From positions 1-6,961 of the forward strand of contig CALFWN010000043.1 in assembly GCA_937928335.1 (NCBI GenBank): a DNA stretch of 6,961 bases. Direction: 5' to 3'. The notes below the pieces were generated by a model. It saw nothing but the letters and a program-made list of their open reading frames with translations, had not been told where the DNA came from and made no database searches. Below, one piece after another: positions 1 to 6,514 of the stretch. Positions within the stretch are counted from its first letter, which is position 1; every line of letters begins with the position of its first letter. Position numbers and translations under genes: made by a program. This DNA comes from an uncultured Litoreibacter sp. GTDB lineage: Bacteria; Pseudomonadota; Alphaproteobacteria; Rhodobacterales; Rhodobacteraceae.

Positions 1-107
1 TGCGCGAGATGGAAGCCACGCCGCATTCAGGCCAATGCAATCATGGCCGCCCGACCTATGTGGAATTGAAACTGGCCGATATCGAACGGTTATTCGGACG
101 CACATGA
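1..107 (+). CDS. mutL: DNA mismatch repair protein MutL, C-terminal end (5' partial)
   Basis: Only the last 34 codons are inside the window, read from position 3 to the TGA at 105-107. The peptide contains [11 protein letters not shown] and ends in DIERLFGRT. The C-x-HGRP motif followed by a short strand-helix tail is the usual C-terminus of MutL homologues that carry the latent endonuclease, where this motif helps form the metal site (CPHGRP in most members; here the Pro is Asn). MutL couples MutS mismatch recognition to strand incision and removal. The stop overlaps the start of the next gene as ATGA, so the two are probably translationally coupled. The identification rests on a short peptide, but the motif and tail are characteristic. 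Confidence 0.88.
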
Positions 108-1330
108 TCCAGATTGGCACCTATACATTCGACCTCAGCGACCCGCTGGTGATCGCGGCGATGGTTGGCGCAGCTGTCGTGCTGCTGATCCTTTTGCTGG
201 TGATCCTGTCACTCAGAGCCTCCGCACGCTCAGCGCGGGCGGCAGAGCCACTGATGGGGCAGGTGGGCCAGCTTGCACAGACGGTGCAAAGCCTCAGCCA
301 GGGGCAGGCACAGCTGACGGGCGGCTTGGAGGGTGTCTCCAAATCGCAGGCAATGACTTTGCAAACGATGGAAGTGCGCATGGCCGAGGTGCAGCAAAAG
401 ATGGCGGAGCGGCTGCATGAAAACGCGATGAAAAGCGCGCGCTCGCTCTCGGACCTGCAAGAACGGATGAATGATACGCTGCATGGCTCGTCTGAGAAAA
501 CAACGAAGTCGCTGACCCAGCTTCAGGAGCGTCTGGCCACCATCGACCGGGCGCAAACCAATATCGAGAAACTGTCCGGTGACGTGTTGTCATTGCAGGA
601 TATCCTGTCCAACAAGCAAACGCGCGGGGCTTTTGGGGAAATCCAGCTGAATGACATCGTCACCAAGGCGATGCCCTCTGACAGCTACTCCTTTCAAACC
701 ACGCTCTCAAACGGCAAACGGGCGGATTGCCTGATCAACCTGCCCAACCCGCCCGGCCCTATCGTGATTGACGCCAAGTTTCCCTTGGAGGCCTATGAGG
801 CACTGGTCGCAGCAGAGACGAAAGACGACCAGGCTCGCGCATTGACCGCCCTGGGGCAGGCGGTGCGGGTGCATATTCGCAAGATCTCGGAAAGCTACCT
901 GATCGAGGGCGAGACTGCAGATGGGGCTTTGATGTTCCTGCCCTCCGAGGCGGTCTATGCCGAATTGCACGCGAAACTGCCCAATATCATCCGGGAGGGG
1001 TTTGACGCCCGTGTATGGATCGTGTCGCCCACCACCTGCATGGCCACGCTGAACACCATGCGGGCTATCCTGAAAGATGCCCGGATGCGGGAGCAAACTG
1101 GCGAGATACGCAAAGCCTTGCGGCAACTTCATCGCGATGTCGAAATCATCGGCGAAAAGGCGGGCAAGCTGGAGACGCATCTGCGTCAGGCGGGTGATGA
1201 TGTGGCAGGGGTGATCACGGCGGCGACACGGGCGGGCAAACGCGCCGACCGGCTGGACAACTTTGACTTTGAAGAGCTGGCCCCGGATGCCGGGACCAAT
1301 GTTGTGCCTCTTGAAAAGCCGCTTGAATAA
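104..1330 (+). CDS. rmuC: DNA recombination protein RmuC homologue
   Basis: This is a 408-residue protein. Residues 14-37 form one strong hydrophobic segment (membrane anchor), residues 45-170 are a polar, Gln/Leu-rich stretch with coiled-coil character, and residues 170-375 are the RmuC domain. Visible family motifs are RGAFGEIQL (174-182), [11 protein letters not shown] (204-214), [12 protein letters not shown] (221-232) and [11 protein letters not shown] (278-288). The Glu/Asp/Asp-x-Lys arrangement fits the PD-(D/E)xK nuclease-like fold proposed for the family. RmuC limits recombination at short inverted repeats in E. coli; its exact biochemistry is unsettled. The start chosen is the ATG at 104, overlapping the mutL stop. 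An in-frame ATG at 35 would add 23 residues that simply reread mutL codons out of frame. A hairpin terminator follows the stop directly, so mutL-rmuC is the end of a transcription unit. Confidence 0.93.
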
Positions 1331-1358
1331 AGAAAACCGGCGCGAAGGCCGGTTTTCT
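1331..1358 (+). terminator. Rho-independent terminator of mutL-rmuC, potentially bidirectional
   Basis: There is a perfect 11-base-pair inverted repeat: the left arm AGAAAACCGGC (1331-1341), a six-base loop (1342-1347) and the right arm GCCGGTTTTCT (1348-1358). It begins immediately after the rmuC TAA. The stem has a GC-rich core, a T tract on the + strand and the complementary A tract upstream, so it should also work for minus-strand transcripts arriving from the chrR side. Confidence 0.9.
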
Positions 1359-1813
1359 CAATGCTCTAAGGGCAAGCAAGTTCCCGAAACCTGCCTATAG
1401 GTCGTATGGTCGAATTTCGGACCTCTTGCGTGTCCTTCTTTTGACCAGCAGCTCTTTCAAGCTGCATTGTATGTCCCAAAGCGCCAGCGACATCAGGCGG
1501 CCATGAACAGGTTGTGCATGGCGATGCTTTGACTGCCGTGATCCTCAGTCTCATCACCCATCCGCGCCGGGCCTGTCGAGATCAGGTCGACATTGCGGAC
1601 AACGGACAGGTCATGAGTGATACGCACGATCTTGCGAGCGTGCATACGAGTGTAGCGAGATTCGATCCGAACAGTCACAGGTGGTAGCCTCATCCAAGCA
1701 AGGCCCCCAACCCAGCGTCAGCAAAAGGTTGCGATATTGTTAAAGACCCAGCAAGTAATTGAATCCATACCTAAATTGCGGCAGAAAAGTGGCGGCTGGG
1801 TTGCCGTGCCCTG
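1359..1813. other. 455-base gap between converging units, mostly unexplained
   Basis: This stretch lies between the rmuC terminator and the chrR stop, where the two flanking units converge. No gene of a family I recognise is present on either strand. The minus strand holds two overlapping small frames (1693-1493 and 1557-1366), the first described separately. The part from about 1720 to 1790 is AT-richer than the genes around it. The heptamer ACCCAGC occurs twice on the + strand (near 1710 and 1747) and in inverted form near 1796, too widely spaced to call a terminator. I see no tRNA-like fold, CRISPR-like repeat or clear terminator for chrR. Confidence 0.6.
1493..1693 (-). CDS. Possible small hypothetical protein (66 aa)
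   Basis: The frame reads MRLPPVTVRIESRYTR at its start and ends HNLFMAA. I do not recognise it. Its middle part (about residues 17-45) has a natural-looking composition and mostly G or C in third positions, as in neighbouring genes, which is the main reason to list it. Against it: no strong ribosome-binding site (a G-run lies roughly 10 bases upstream of the ATG) and no convincing promoter. A second frame (1557-1366, 63 residues, ending GRFRELACP) overlaps its end in another register, so the two could be halves of one frameshifted or decayed gene that would end just before the terminator at 1331-1358. There is no predicted membrane segment or known motif. It could equally be chance. Confidence 0.3.
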   Translation of the reverse strand: MRLPPVTVRIESRYTRMHARKIVRITHDLSVVRNVDLISTGPARMGDETEDHGSQSIAMHNLFMAA

Positions 1814-2455
1814 CTAGATACGCGCCCATTTTTGGGCAATCCGCTGCACAAATCCCGAGAAATGCAACGGCGCATCCGTGGCCGCGAGGCAAATGCACGG
1901 ACCGCTCTCGTCAGCCACAGGCTTGTGGTGATCATCCTCGGTCGCAATCTCGATATCGCCACGGGCAAACCGATCACGCTCGTCCCGGAATGCGCCTTGC
2001 AACACCAGCGTCAGCTCTGTGCCGTGGTGGCCGTGATCCGGCATTTCGCAGCCTGCGGGAATGTGCAGCAAGCGAACGGAGGCCGAGCTGGAGGTTTTCA
2101 GGATCGCCTGACGCACACCCATGCCGAGCTTGCTCCATTTCACCTGATCGGGATCTGGGCCGATATAATCCATCAGAACCTGCGGATAGATGCTGCTTGT
2201 CGGCTTGGACACAACGGGCCTCACCTTCTCGGGTCCGACAGAATCCAGCAGGTCAGCAGCGGCCATTTCCATTGTGACAGAGCCTGCCTCTTCCAGCACG
2301 GCGCCGCCCACCGCGTCAAAGGCGCCAAGCCTTGCCCGGCATTCGTCACACATGGAAATGTGGCTCGCGACAACAAGGTTGAAGGCCTCCGGCAATGTGC
2401 CGGCGGAGTATCCCATAAGCAGGGCATCATCGAGGTGGTGGTTGATTTGTGTCAT
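1814..2455 (-). CDS. chrR: ChrR-type zinc anti-sigma factor (cupin sensor domain)
   Basis: A 213-residue protein that holds the ECF sigma factor RpoE inactive. The N-terminal zinc anti-sigma domain (about 1-85) shows H6/H7, H32, C36 and C39 in the order H...H-x3-C-x2-C (SHISMCDECRARLGAFDAVGG region), the zinc ligands that keep the helical bundle clamped on sigma. The C-terminal cupin domain (about 95-200) has H141, H143, E147 and H177 (PDHGHHGTELTLVLQGAF and the DDHH segment), the second zinc site, and the C187-x-C189 pair in CICLAATDAPL. In R. sphaeroides ChrR the cupin domain is needed for the singlet-oxygen response, after which ChrR is proteolysed. Length and residue numbering match my memory of that protein closely. 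Its ATG overlaps the rpoE stop as ATGA and has only a weak ribosome-binding site, so it probably depends on coupling, which would keep the two proteins near equal amounts. Confidence 0.95.
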   Translation of the reverse strand: MTQINHHLDDALLMGYSAGTLPEAFNLVVASHISMCDECRARLGAFDAVGGAVLEEAGSVTMEMAAADLLDSVGPEKVRPVVSKPTSSIYPQVLMDYIGPDPDQVKWSKLGMGVRQAILKTSSSASVRLLHIPAGCEMPDHGHHGTELTLVLQGAFRDERDRFARGDIEIATEDDHHKPVADESGPCICLAATDAPLHFSGFVQRIAQKWARI

Positions 2456-3000
2456 ATTTCGTTTCGCTTCATGTTGTGGCGCAGACGTTCGAGCGCCAGC
2501 CGGATACGTGATTTGATCGTGCCAAGTGGCAGACCGGTTTCGGAGGCGATCTCCGCATGGGTCAGATCGCCAAAATATGCTTTCTGGATAAGGTCCCTTT
2601 GTTTATCCGGCAGGGTCGCCATTGCGGCGACAAGCTGCGTGCTTTCTTGCTGGAGCCCTAACAGCTCTTCTGGTTCGGGCTCCGCTTCCGGCCCCCATGT
2701 CAGTTCTTCCGGTTCAGGCCGTCTTTCCTTGCGCAACAGGTCGATGCGCCGGTTTCGCGCGATGGTGAAAATCCAGGTCGCCACCGAGGCCCGCGACGGA
2801 TCAAACATATCCGCCTTGCGCCAGAGCGTGATCATCACGTCCTGCGTGCATTCCTCGGCCATGCTCATATTTGATCCCGATTTCACCAGGAATGCTTTCA
2901 CCCGTGGTCCGAAATGGTCAAAAATAGCCGCAAATGCCGTACGGTCGCGCTCAAGGCTGATGCGCGACATACATTCGACCCACTTCGTGTTTTCAGTCAT
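2452..3000 (-). CDS. rpoE: RNA polymerase sigma factor RpoE (ECF, ChrR-controlled)
   Basis: A 182-residue group IV sigma factor. Region 2 spans about residues 20-92 (AFAAIFDHFGPRVKAFL, then AEECTQDVMITLWRKA and ATWIFTIARNRRIDLLRK). An acidic linker rich in Glu and Pro follows (about 95-114), then region 4 (about 118-175) with the helix-turn-helix LTHAEIASETGLPLGTIKSR. The pairing with chrR and the sequence place it in the ECF group that, in R. sphaeroides, activates the singlet-oxygen regulon. The frame is open to an ATG at 3117, but I start at the ATG at 3000 (MTENTKW...): the family begins there, the extra 39 residues show no sigma features, and the predicted transcript start lies near 3115. 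It is probably autoregulated by the promoter at 3122-3151. Confidence 0.95.
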   Translation of the reverse strand: MTENTKWVECMSRISLERDRTAFAAIFDHFGPRVKAFLVKSGSNMSMAEECTQDVMITLWRKADMFDPSRASVATWIFTIARNRRIDLLRKERRPEPEELTWGPEAEPEPEELLGLQQESTQLVAAMATLPDKQRDLIQKAYFGDLTHAEIASETGLPLGTIKSRIRLALERLRHNMKRNEI

Positions 3001-3121
3001 ATTACTCGGTTGTATGCGCCGTTTTGTTGTGTTGCCCAATACCGGGGCCGAAGCTGCGTCTTCTGCAGAAATTGGCATACCATATGGCTGCCCGACGGTC
3101 TCAACTTCTTTGAACATACAA
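3001..3121 (-). promoter_or_regulatory. Predicted 5' leader of the rpoE-chrR transcript
   Basis: If transcription starts about seven bases beyond the -10 element at 3122-3127, the message has a leader of roughly 115 bases before the ATG at 3000. It contains an in-frame ATG at 3078 that could add 26 residues, but nothing there resembles a sigma factor. The ribosome-binding site before the chosen start is weak (CGAG about six bases upstream). I see no strong hairpin. The leader is longer than most in this window and could hold post-transcriptional control; that is inference. Confidence 0.4.
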
Positions 3122-3151
3122 TATCTACGTCACAAAGACGCTATCGGATCA
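3122..3151 (-). promoter_or_regulatory. Predicted RpoE-dependent promoter of rpoE-chrR
   Basis: On the minus strand TGATCC (3151-3146) is followed by exactly 18 bases and then TAGATA (3127-3122). TGATCC with an 18-base spacer and a TA-rich -10 is the pattern I recall for the R. sphaeroides singlet-oxygen sigma factor, whose own gene carries such a promoter. The -35 is a perfect match, while the -10 matches only in part. Confidence 0.75.
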
Positions 3152-3163
3152 GATAATTCTCTT

Positions 3164-3193
3164 TAATCCGTCTGGACGATGTGGCCGTATGAC
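3164..3193 (+). promoter_or_regulatory. Predicted RpoE-dependent promoter of the flavoprotein-DUF1365-MFS operon
   Basis: On the + strand TAATCC (3164-3169) is followed by exactly 18 bases and then TATGAC (3188-3193). This differs from TGATCC by one base and fits a TAnGA-type -10. Transcription would start near 3200, giving a leader of about 26 bases before the ATG at 3226. Its -35 lies only 12 bases from that of the opposing rpoE promoter, so the two stand back to back. Confidence 0.65.
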
Positions 3194-3225
3194 CAATCAC
3201 TACCAAAATCGTGCTGGAGACCTGA

Positions 3226-4521
3226 ATGCCCTTTGAAAATTTGCCTGTGGCGCCGAAACGAATTGCTGTGATCGGCGGGGGCATCTCCGGAATGGGTGCG
3301 GCGCACCAATTATCCCGCGATCACATTGTCACCCTCTTTGAGGCAGAACCGCGTCTGGGCGGTCACGCCAGAACAGTTTTGGCCGGCCGAAACGGCACGC
3401 AGCCGGTCGATACCGGCTTCATCGTTTACAACGACATCAACTACCCCAACCTCGTGCGGCTTTTTGATGAGCTTCACGTGCCAACGGTTGAGAGCGACAT
3501 GAGCTTTGGCGTGTCTATCAAAGGCGGCCGGCTGGAATACGCGCTGGCCAGCTACGACACGATCTTCGCCCAGCGCCGCAACGTGGCCGACCCGCGCTTC
3601 CTTCGGATGCTGCGCGACATCATGCGGTTCAACACCCGCGCGCCCGAGATGACCAGATTTTCTGATCAGAGCATCGGCGACTTTCTGGCCGTGCTTGGCA
3701 CCGGCAAATGGTTTCGGGACCATTATCTGCTGCCGCTCACCGGCGCCATCTGGTCGACACCTTTGACCCGCATGATGGATTTCCCGGCGCAGACCCTTGT
3801 GAAATTTCTGAAAAACCACGGCCTGACCGGCTATCATGACCCGCATCAATGGCGCACGGTGCAGGGCGGATCGGCGCAATATGTCTCGCGGCTGCAATCG
3901 AGCCTCACCTCGAAAGGCGCCGATATCAGGCTTCGCGCGCCGATCTCATCTGTTTCGCGCGGTGTCATGGGGGTCGAGATCACCCCTCAGGGCGGCGTCA
4001 CCGAGACCTTCGATGAGGTGGTGTTTGCCTGCCATTCCGATCAGGCGCTGTCGATCCTGGCCGACGCTTCCGAGCAGGAGCGCACCGCGCTTGGGGCTGT
4101 GCGGTATCAGCCGAATACTTCCGTATTACATGCCGACACCTCGTTGATGCCGAAGCGGCGCAAGGTTTGGTCCAGCTGGACCTATTGCGAGGACAAGTCC
4201 GGGGCCAGCGAGAAGATCGACCTGACCTATTGGATGAACTCGCTGCAGCCAATCCCGCGGGATGACCCGATGTTTGTGACCCTCAACACAACGCGGCCCA
4301 TCCGCGAAGAGCTGATCTACGACACAAACACCTTTATGCACCCGGTCTTTGACCTCGCGGCCATCAGGGCGCAGCAGCAGATCACGGCCATGAACGGGAC
4401 AAACGCCACATGGTTCTGCGGCGCATGGATGAAGAACGGGTTCCACGAGGACGGTCTGTCCAGCGGGCTCGACGTGGCGGATGCGATCATGGGCGCAGGG
4501 CTTTCGGTGGCAGCCGCTTGA
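3226..4521 (+). CDS. FAD-dependent oxidoreductase, COG2907/amine-oxidase-like (RSP1091 counterpart)
   Basis: A 431-residue flavoprotein. A Rossmann dinucleotide site sits at the N-terminus (AVIGGGISGMGAAHQL, about 14-29), with the acidic residue and GGHA turn at 39-48. VDTGFIVYN (61-69) and a C-terminal FAD-contact segment FCGAWMKNGFHEDGLSSGLD (397-416) complete the pattern of the COG2907 branch of the amine oxidase/phytoene desaturase superfamily. There is no signal peptide. GGAGA at 3216-3220, five bases before the ATG, supports this start. The position, divergent from rpoE and first in an operon, is that of R. sphaeroides RSP1091, which is needed for normal RpoE activation by singlet oxygen. 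Members of this regulon turn phospholipid acyl chains into methylated dienes and furans, so a role as a fatty-acyl desaturase or oxygenase is likely; whether it corresponds to UfaD or UfaO I cannot say with confidence. The stop overlaps the next start as TTGA. Confidence 0.87.
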   Translation: MPFENLPVAPKRIAVIGGGISGMGAAHQLSRDHIVTLFEAEPRLGGHARTVLAGRNGTQPVDTGFIVYNDINYPNLVRLFDELHVPTVESDMSFGVSIKGGRLEYALASYDTIFAQRRNVADPRFLRMLRDIMRFNTRAPEMTRFSDQSIGDFLAVLGTGKWFRDHYLLPLTGAIWSTPLTRMMDFPAQTLVKFLKNHGLTGYHDPHQWRTVQGGSAQYVSRLQSSLTSKGADIRLRAPISSVSRGVMGVEITPQGGVTETFDEVVFACHSDQALSILADASEQERTALGAVRYQPNTSVLHADTSLMPKRRKVWSSWTYCEDKSGASEKIDLTYWMNSLQPIPRDDPMFVTLNTTRPIREELIYDTNTFMHPVFDLAAIRAQQQITAMNGTNATWFCGAWMKNGFHEDGLSSGLDVADAIMGAGLSVAAA

Positions 4522-5276
4522 ACCGGATTGATCATATCGTGGGAACCACGTTCCACGGGCGGAAGGGCAGCGTTGAGAATGCGTTCTCCTACGGCGTGGA
4601 TTACGTGATGTTTGACCCGGAGGCAAAACCCGCCACACCGGGCCTGTTCTCGCGCAATAGGGGCAACCTCGTCTCCCTCTGGGATCGCGATCACGGCGGA
4701 GCGCCAAAATCCGGGACCGGAGCCGCTTGGGTCCGGGAGGTGCTTGCCGTACATGGGCTGGATGATCTGGTCGCCCGGATAGCCCTGCTTGCGCAACCAA
4801 GGGTGCTTGGCCATGTCTTCAACCCCGTCAGCTTCTGGCTCGGGTTCGATGCCGAGGGCGGGTTGCGGGTCGTCATCTCCGAAGTGTCCAACACCTATGG
4901 CGACCGCCACTCCTATCTGTGCGTGCACGAAGATCGCCGGGTGATCGCCGCCGCCGATACCCTCAATGCCCAAAAGATATTCTACGTCTCGCCCTTTCAG
5001 CCTGTCGAGGGCGGCTACCGTTTCAGATTTGATATTCGCGACGACAAGATCGGCATCTGGATCGACTATAGCGCTGGTGAAAACGGGCTCTTGGCAACTT
5101 TGACAGGGCGGCGTGTGCCGTTGACCAACCGCTCAATCCTGCAGTCCTGTCTGCGCCGCCCGTTTGGTTCTCGCCGGGTGCTGGGCCTGATCCATTGGCA
5201 GGCGCTGAAGCTGTGGTGGAAAGGCGCGTCGTTTCGGACCCGGCCCGAGCCACCCACCAAGGAAATCTCAAGATGA
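4518..5276 (+). CDS. DUF1365 family protein (COG3496)
   Basis: A 252-residue protein. Family signatures are ETFHR-like GTTFHGRKG near the N-terminus (9-17), SLWDRDHGG (53-61), RVLGHVFNPVSFWLGF (95-110), the long motif VISEVSNTYGDRHSYL (118-133) and KIFYVSPFQPVEGGYRF (153-169). The biochemical activity of DUF1365 proteins is unknown; they regularly sit beside COG2907 flavoproteins and cyclopropane-fatty-acid-synthase-like methylases, which ties them to modification of membrane acyl chains. I choose the TTG at 4518, overlapping the previous TGA, with GGTGG at 4507-4510 as ribosome-binding site. It gives MNRIDHIVGTTFHGRKG, the expected family N-terminus. An ATG at 4410 would add 36 Arg-rich residues read out of frame from the flavoprotein gene. 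A GTG at 4539 is a less likely alternative. The stop overlaps the next gene as ATGA. Confidence 0.88.
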   Translation: MNRIDHIVGTTFHGRKGSVENAFSYGVDYVMFDPEAKPATPGLFSRNRGNLVSLWDRDHGGAPKSGTGAAWVREVLAVHGLDDLVARIALLAQPRVLGHVFNPVSFWLGFDAEGGLRVVISEVSNTYGDRHSYLCVHEDRRVIAAADTLNAQKIFYVSPFQPVEGGYRFRFDIRDDKIGIWIDYSAGENGLLATLTGRRVPLTNRSILQSCLRRPFGSRRVLGLIHWQALKLWWKGASFRTRPEPPTKEISR

Positions 5277-6511
5277 GCGCGCTGGCTCAGGCCCGCACCG
5301 ACCGCCTGCCGGCATGGTCGCTTTTCGGGGCGATCCTGTCCGCCGCCGGGCTGCCGATCTATATCTATGCGCCAAAGTTCTACGCCGATAATTTCGGGAT
5401 CAGCCTGACCCTTCTGGGCGCGGTGTTGTTTGGTCTGCGCCTGTTCGATGTGATCCAGGACCCCGTTTTGGGATGGATCAGCGAACGGCTGGGCAAGCTG
5501 CGTCGGATCGCCGTTTGGGGCGCCGGTTTGTTGCTTGCAGCCTCTATGTACGGGCTTTTTGCGATCGCGCCGCCTGTCAACGCGGTGATCTGGTTCGCCC
5601 TGATGATCACCGGGCTTTTTTCGGCCTTCAGCTTCATGACCATCAACTTCTATGCCGAGGGCATATCCAAGGCCTCCGGCATTGCAGGCGGCCATACCCG
5701 TCTGGCGGCTTGGCGTGAAACAGGGGCGCTGCTGGGCGTGTGTCTGGCTGCCGTTGCGCCAAGTGTGCTGACGCCGCTGGCCGACGCTCCGTTTGCAATC
5801 TTCGCGGTGTCTTTCTGCCTGTTCGTGCTGGCCGCGTTGCTTTGGATGACGCCCGAATGGACCGGAGCAGGCGCGCAGGAACCTGCCCCGATACGTGCGA
5901 TTCTGGCGGATACCACTGCGCGCCGCCTGCTGATCCTGGCGCTGATAAACGCGACGCCGCTCGCCGTGTCCTCCACGCTGTTTTTGTTCTTCGTCGAAAG
6001 CCGCCTGGATGCGCCGGGATGGGAGGGGCCGCTTCTGGTGCTGTTCTTCCTCGCGGCCGCCGCTTCCAGCCCGTTCTGGGCGCGGCTCTCTGATCGTATC
6101 GGGCCGAAAAGGTCGCTTTTATGCGCAATGACGCTGGCGATTGCGTCATTTGCCTGCGTGCTGGCGCTGGGCGCCGGCGATATCTGGTTCTTTGCGCTCA
6201 TCTGCGTGGCCTCCGGGGCCACTATCGGCGCTGACCTGACATTGCTGCCCGCGATGTTTGCCAAACGTATGGCGCAGGTCTCTCCAAACGGGGGTCAAGG
6301 GTTCGGGCTGTGGTCCCTTGTGTCGAAATTTACCCTCGCCTTCGCCGCCGCCGTGCTGTTGCCAATCTTGCAGCTGGCGGGCTTCACCTCTGGTGCGGCG
6401 GATAATCCTGAAACAGCCCTGAGCACCCTGACGCTGCTTTACGCGCTGGTGCCGTGCATCCTGAAACTCGTAGCCATCGGCCTTCTGGCCGCCACCCCAT
6501 TGGAGGACTGA
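5273..6511 (+). CDS. MFS/GPH-type membrane transporter, substrate unknown
   Basis: A 412-residue integral membrane protein with about 12 hydrophobic segments in two halves separated by a short polar loop around residues 195-215. The loop after the second helix reads FDVIQDPVLGWISERLGKLRR (58-78), the D-x-x-x-DP...G pattern of the glycoside-pentoside-hexuronide branch. The matching loop in the second half is ARLSDRIGPKRSLL (270-283), a motif-A-like sequence of the major facilitator fold. AAGGAA at 5259-5264, eight bases before the ATG, and the ATGA overlap with DUF1365 fix this start. GPH carriers usually import sugars, but some lipid transporters belong to the same fold (for example the MFSD2A/MelB group). 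With these neighbours, transport of a lipid or lipid breakdown product is more plausible than sugar uptake; that is inference. Confidence 0.85.
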   Translation: MSALAQARTDRLPAWSLFGAILSAAGLPIYIYAPKFYADNFGISLTLLGAVLFGLRLFDVIQDPVLGWISERLGKLRRIAVWGAGLLLAASMYGLFAIAPPVNAVIWFALMITGLFSAFSFMTINFYAEGISKASGIAGGHTRLAAWRETGALLGVCLAAVAPSVLTPLADAPFAIFAVSFCLFVLAALLWMTPEWTGAGAQEPAPIRAILADTTARRLLILALINATPLAVSSTLFLFFVESRLDAPGWEGPLLVLFFLAAAASSPFWARLSDRIGPKRSLLCAMTLAIASFACVLALGAGDIWFFALICVASGATIGADLTLLPAMFAKRMAQVSPNGGQGFGLWSLVSKFTLAFAAAVLLPILQLAGFTSGAADNPETALSTLTLLYALVPCILKLVAIGLLAATPLED

Positions 6512-6514
6512 CCT

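Noticed and set aside
35..103. Longer start for rmuC at the ATG at 35
   Set aside because: The extra residues come from mutL codons read in another frame, whereas the ATG at 104 gives the usual anchor-first RmuC start and an ATGA overlap.
1746..1802. ACCCAGC/GCTGGGT inverted pair near the chrR stop as a terminator
   Set aside because: Only seven base pairs with a loop of more than 40 bases and no T tract.
3001..3117. Longer start for rpoE at the ATG at 3117
   Set aside because: The 39 added residues show no sigma-factor features, and the predicted transcript start lies at or after this codon.
1832..3166. A 444-codon open frame on the + strand opposite chrR and rpoE
   Set aside because: It is antisense to two clearly identified genes. 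Its protein is rich in Arg, Ser, His and Cys with no family motif, and its length follows from GC-rich codon use in chrR and rpoE.
3310..3897. A 195-codon minus-strand frame inside the flavoprotein gene
   Set aside because: It is a shadow frame antisense to a well-supported gene, rich in Arg, His and Gln and without a motif.
4410..4517. Longer start for the DUF1365 gene at the ATG at 4410
   Set aside because: The added 36 residues are Arg-rich and come from the flavoprotein gene read out of frame; the TTG at 4518 gives the family N-terminus.
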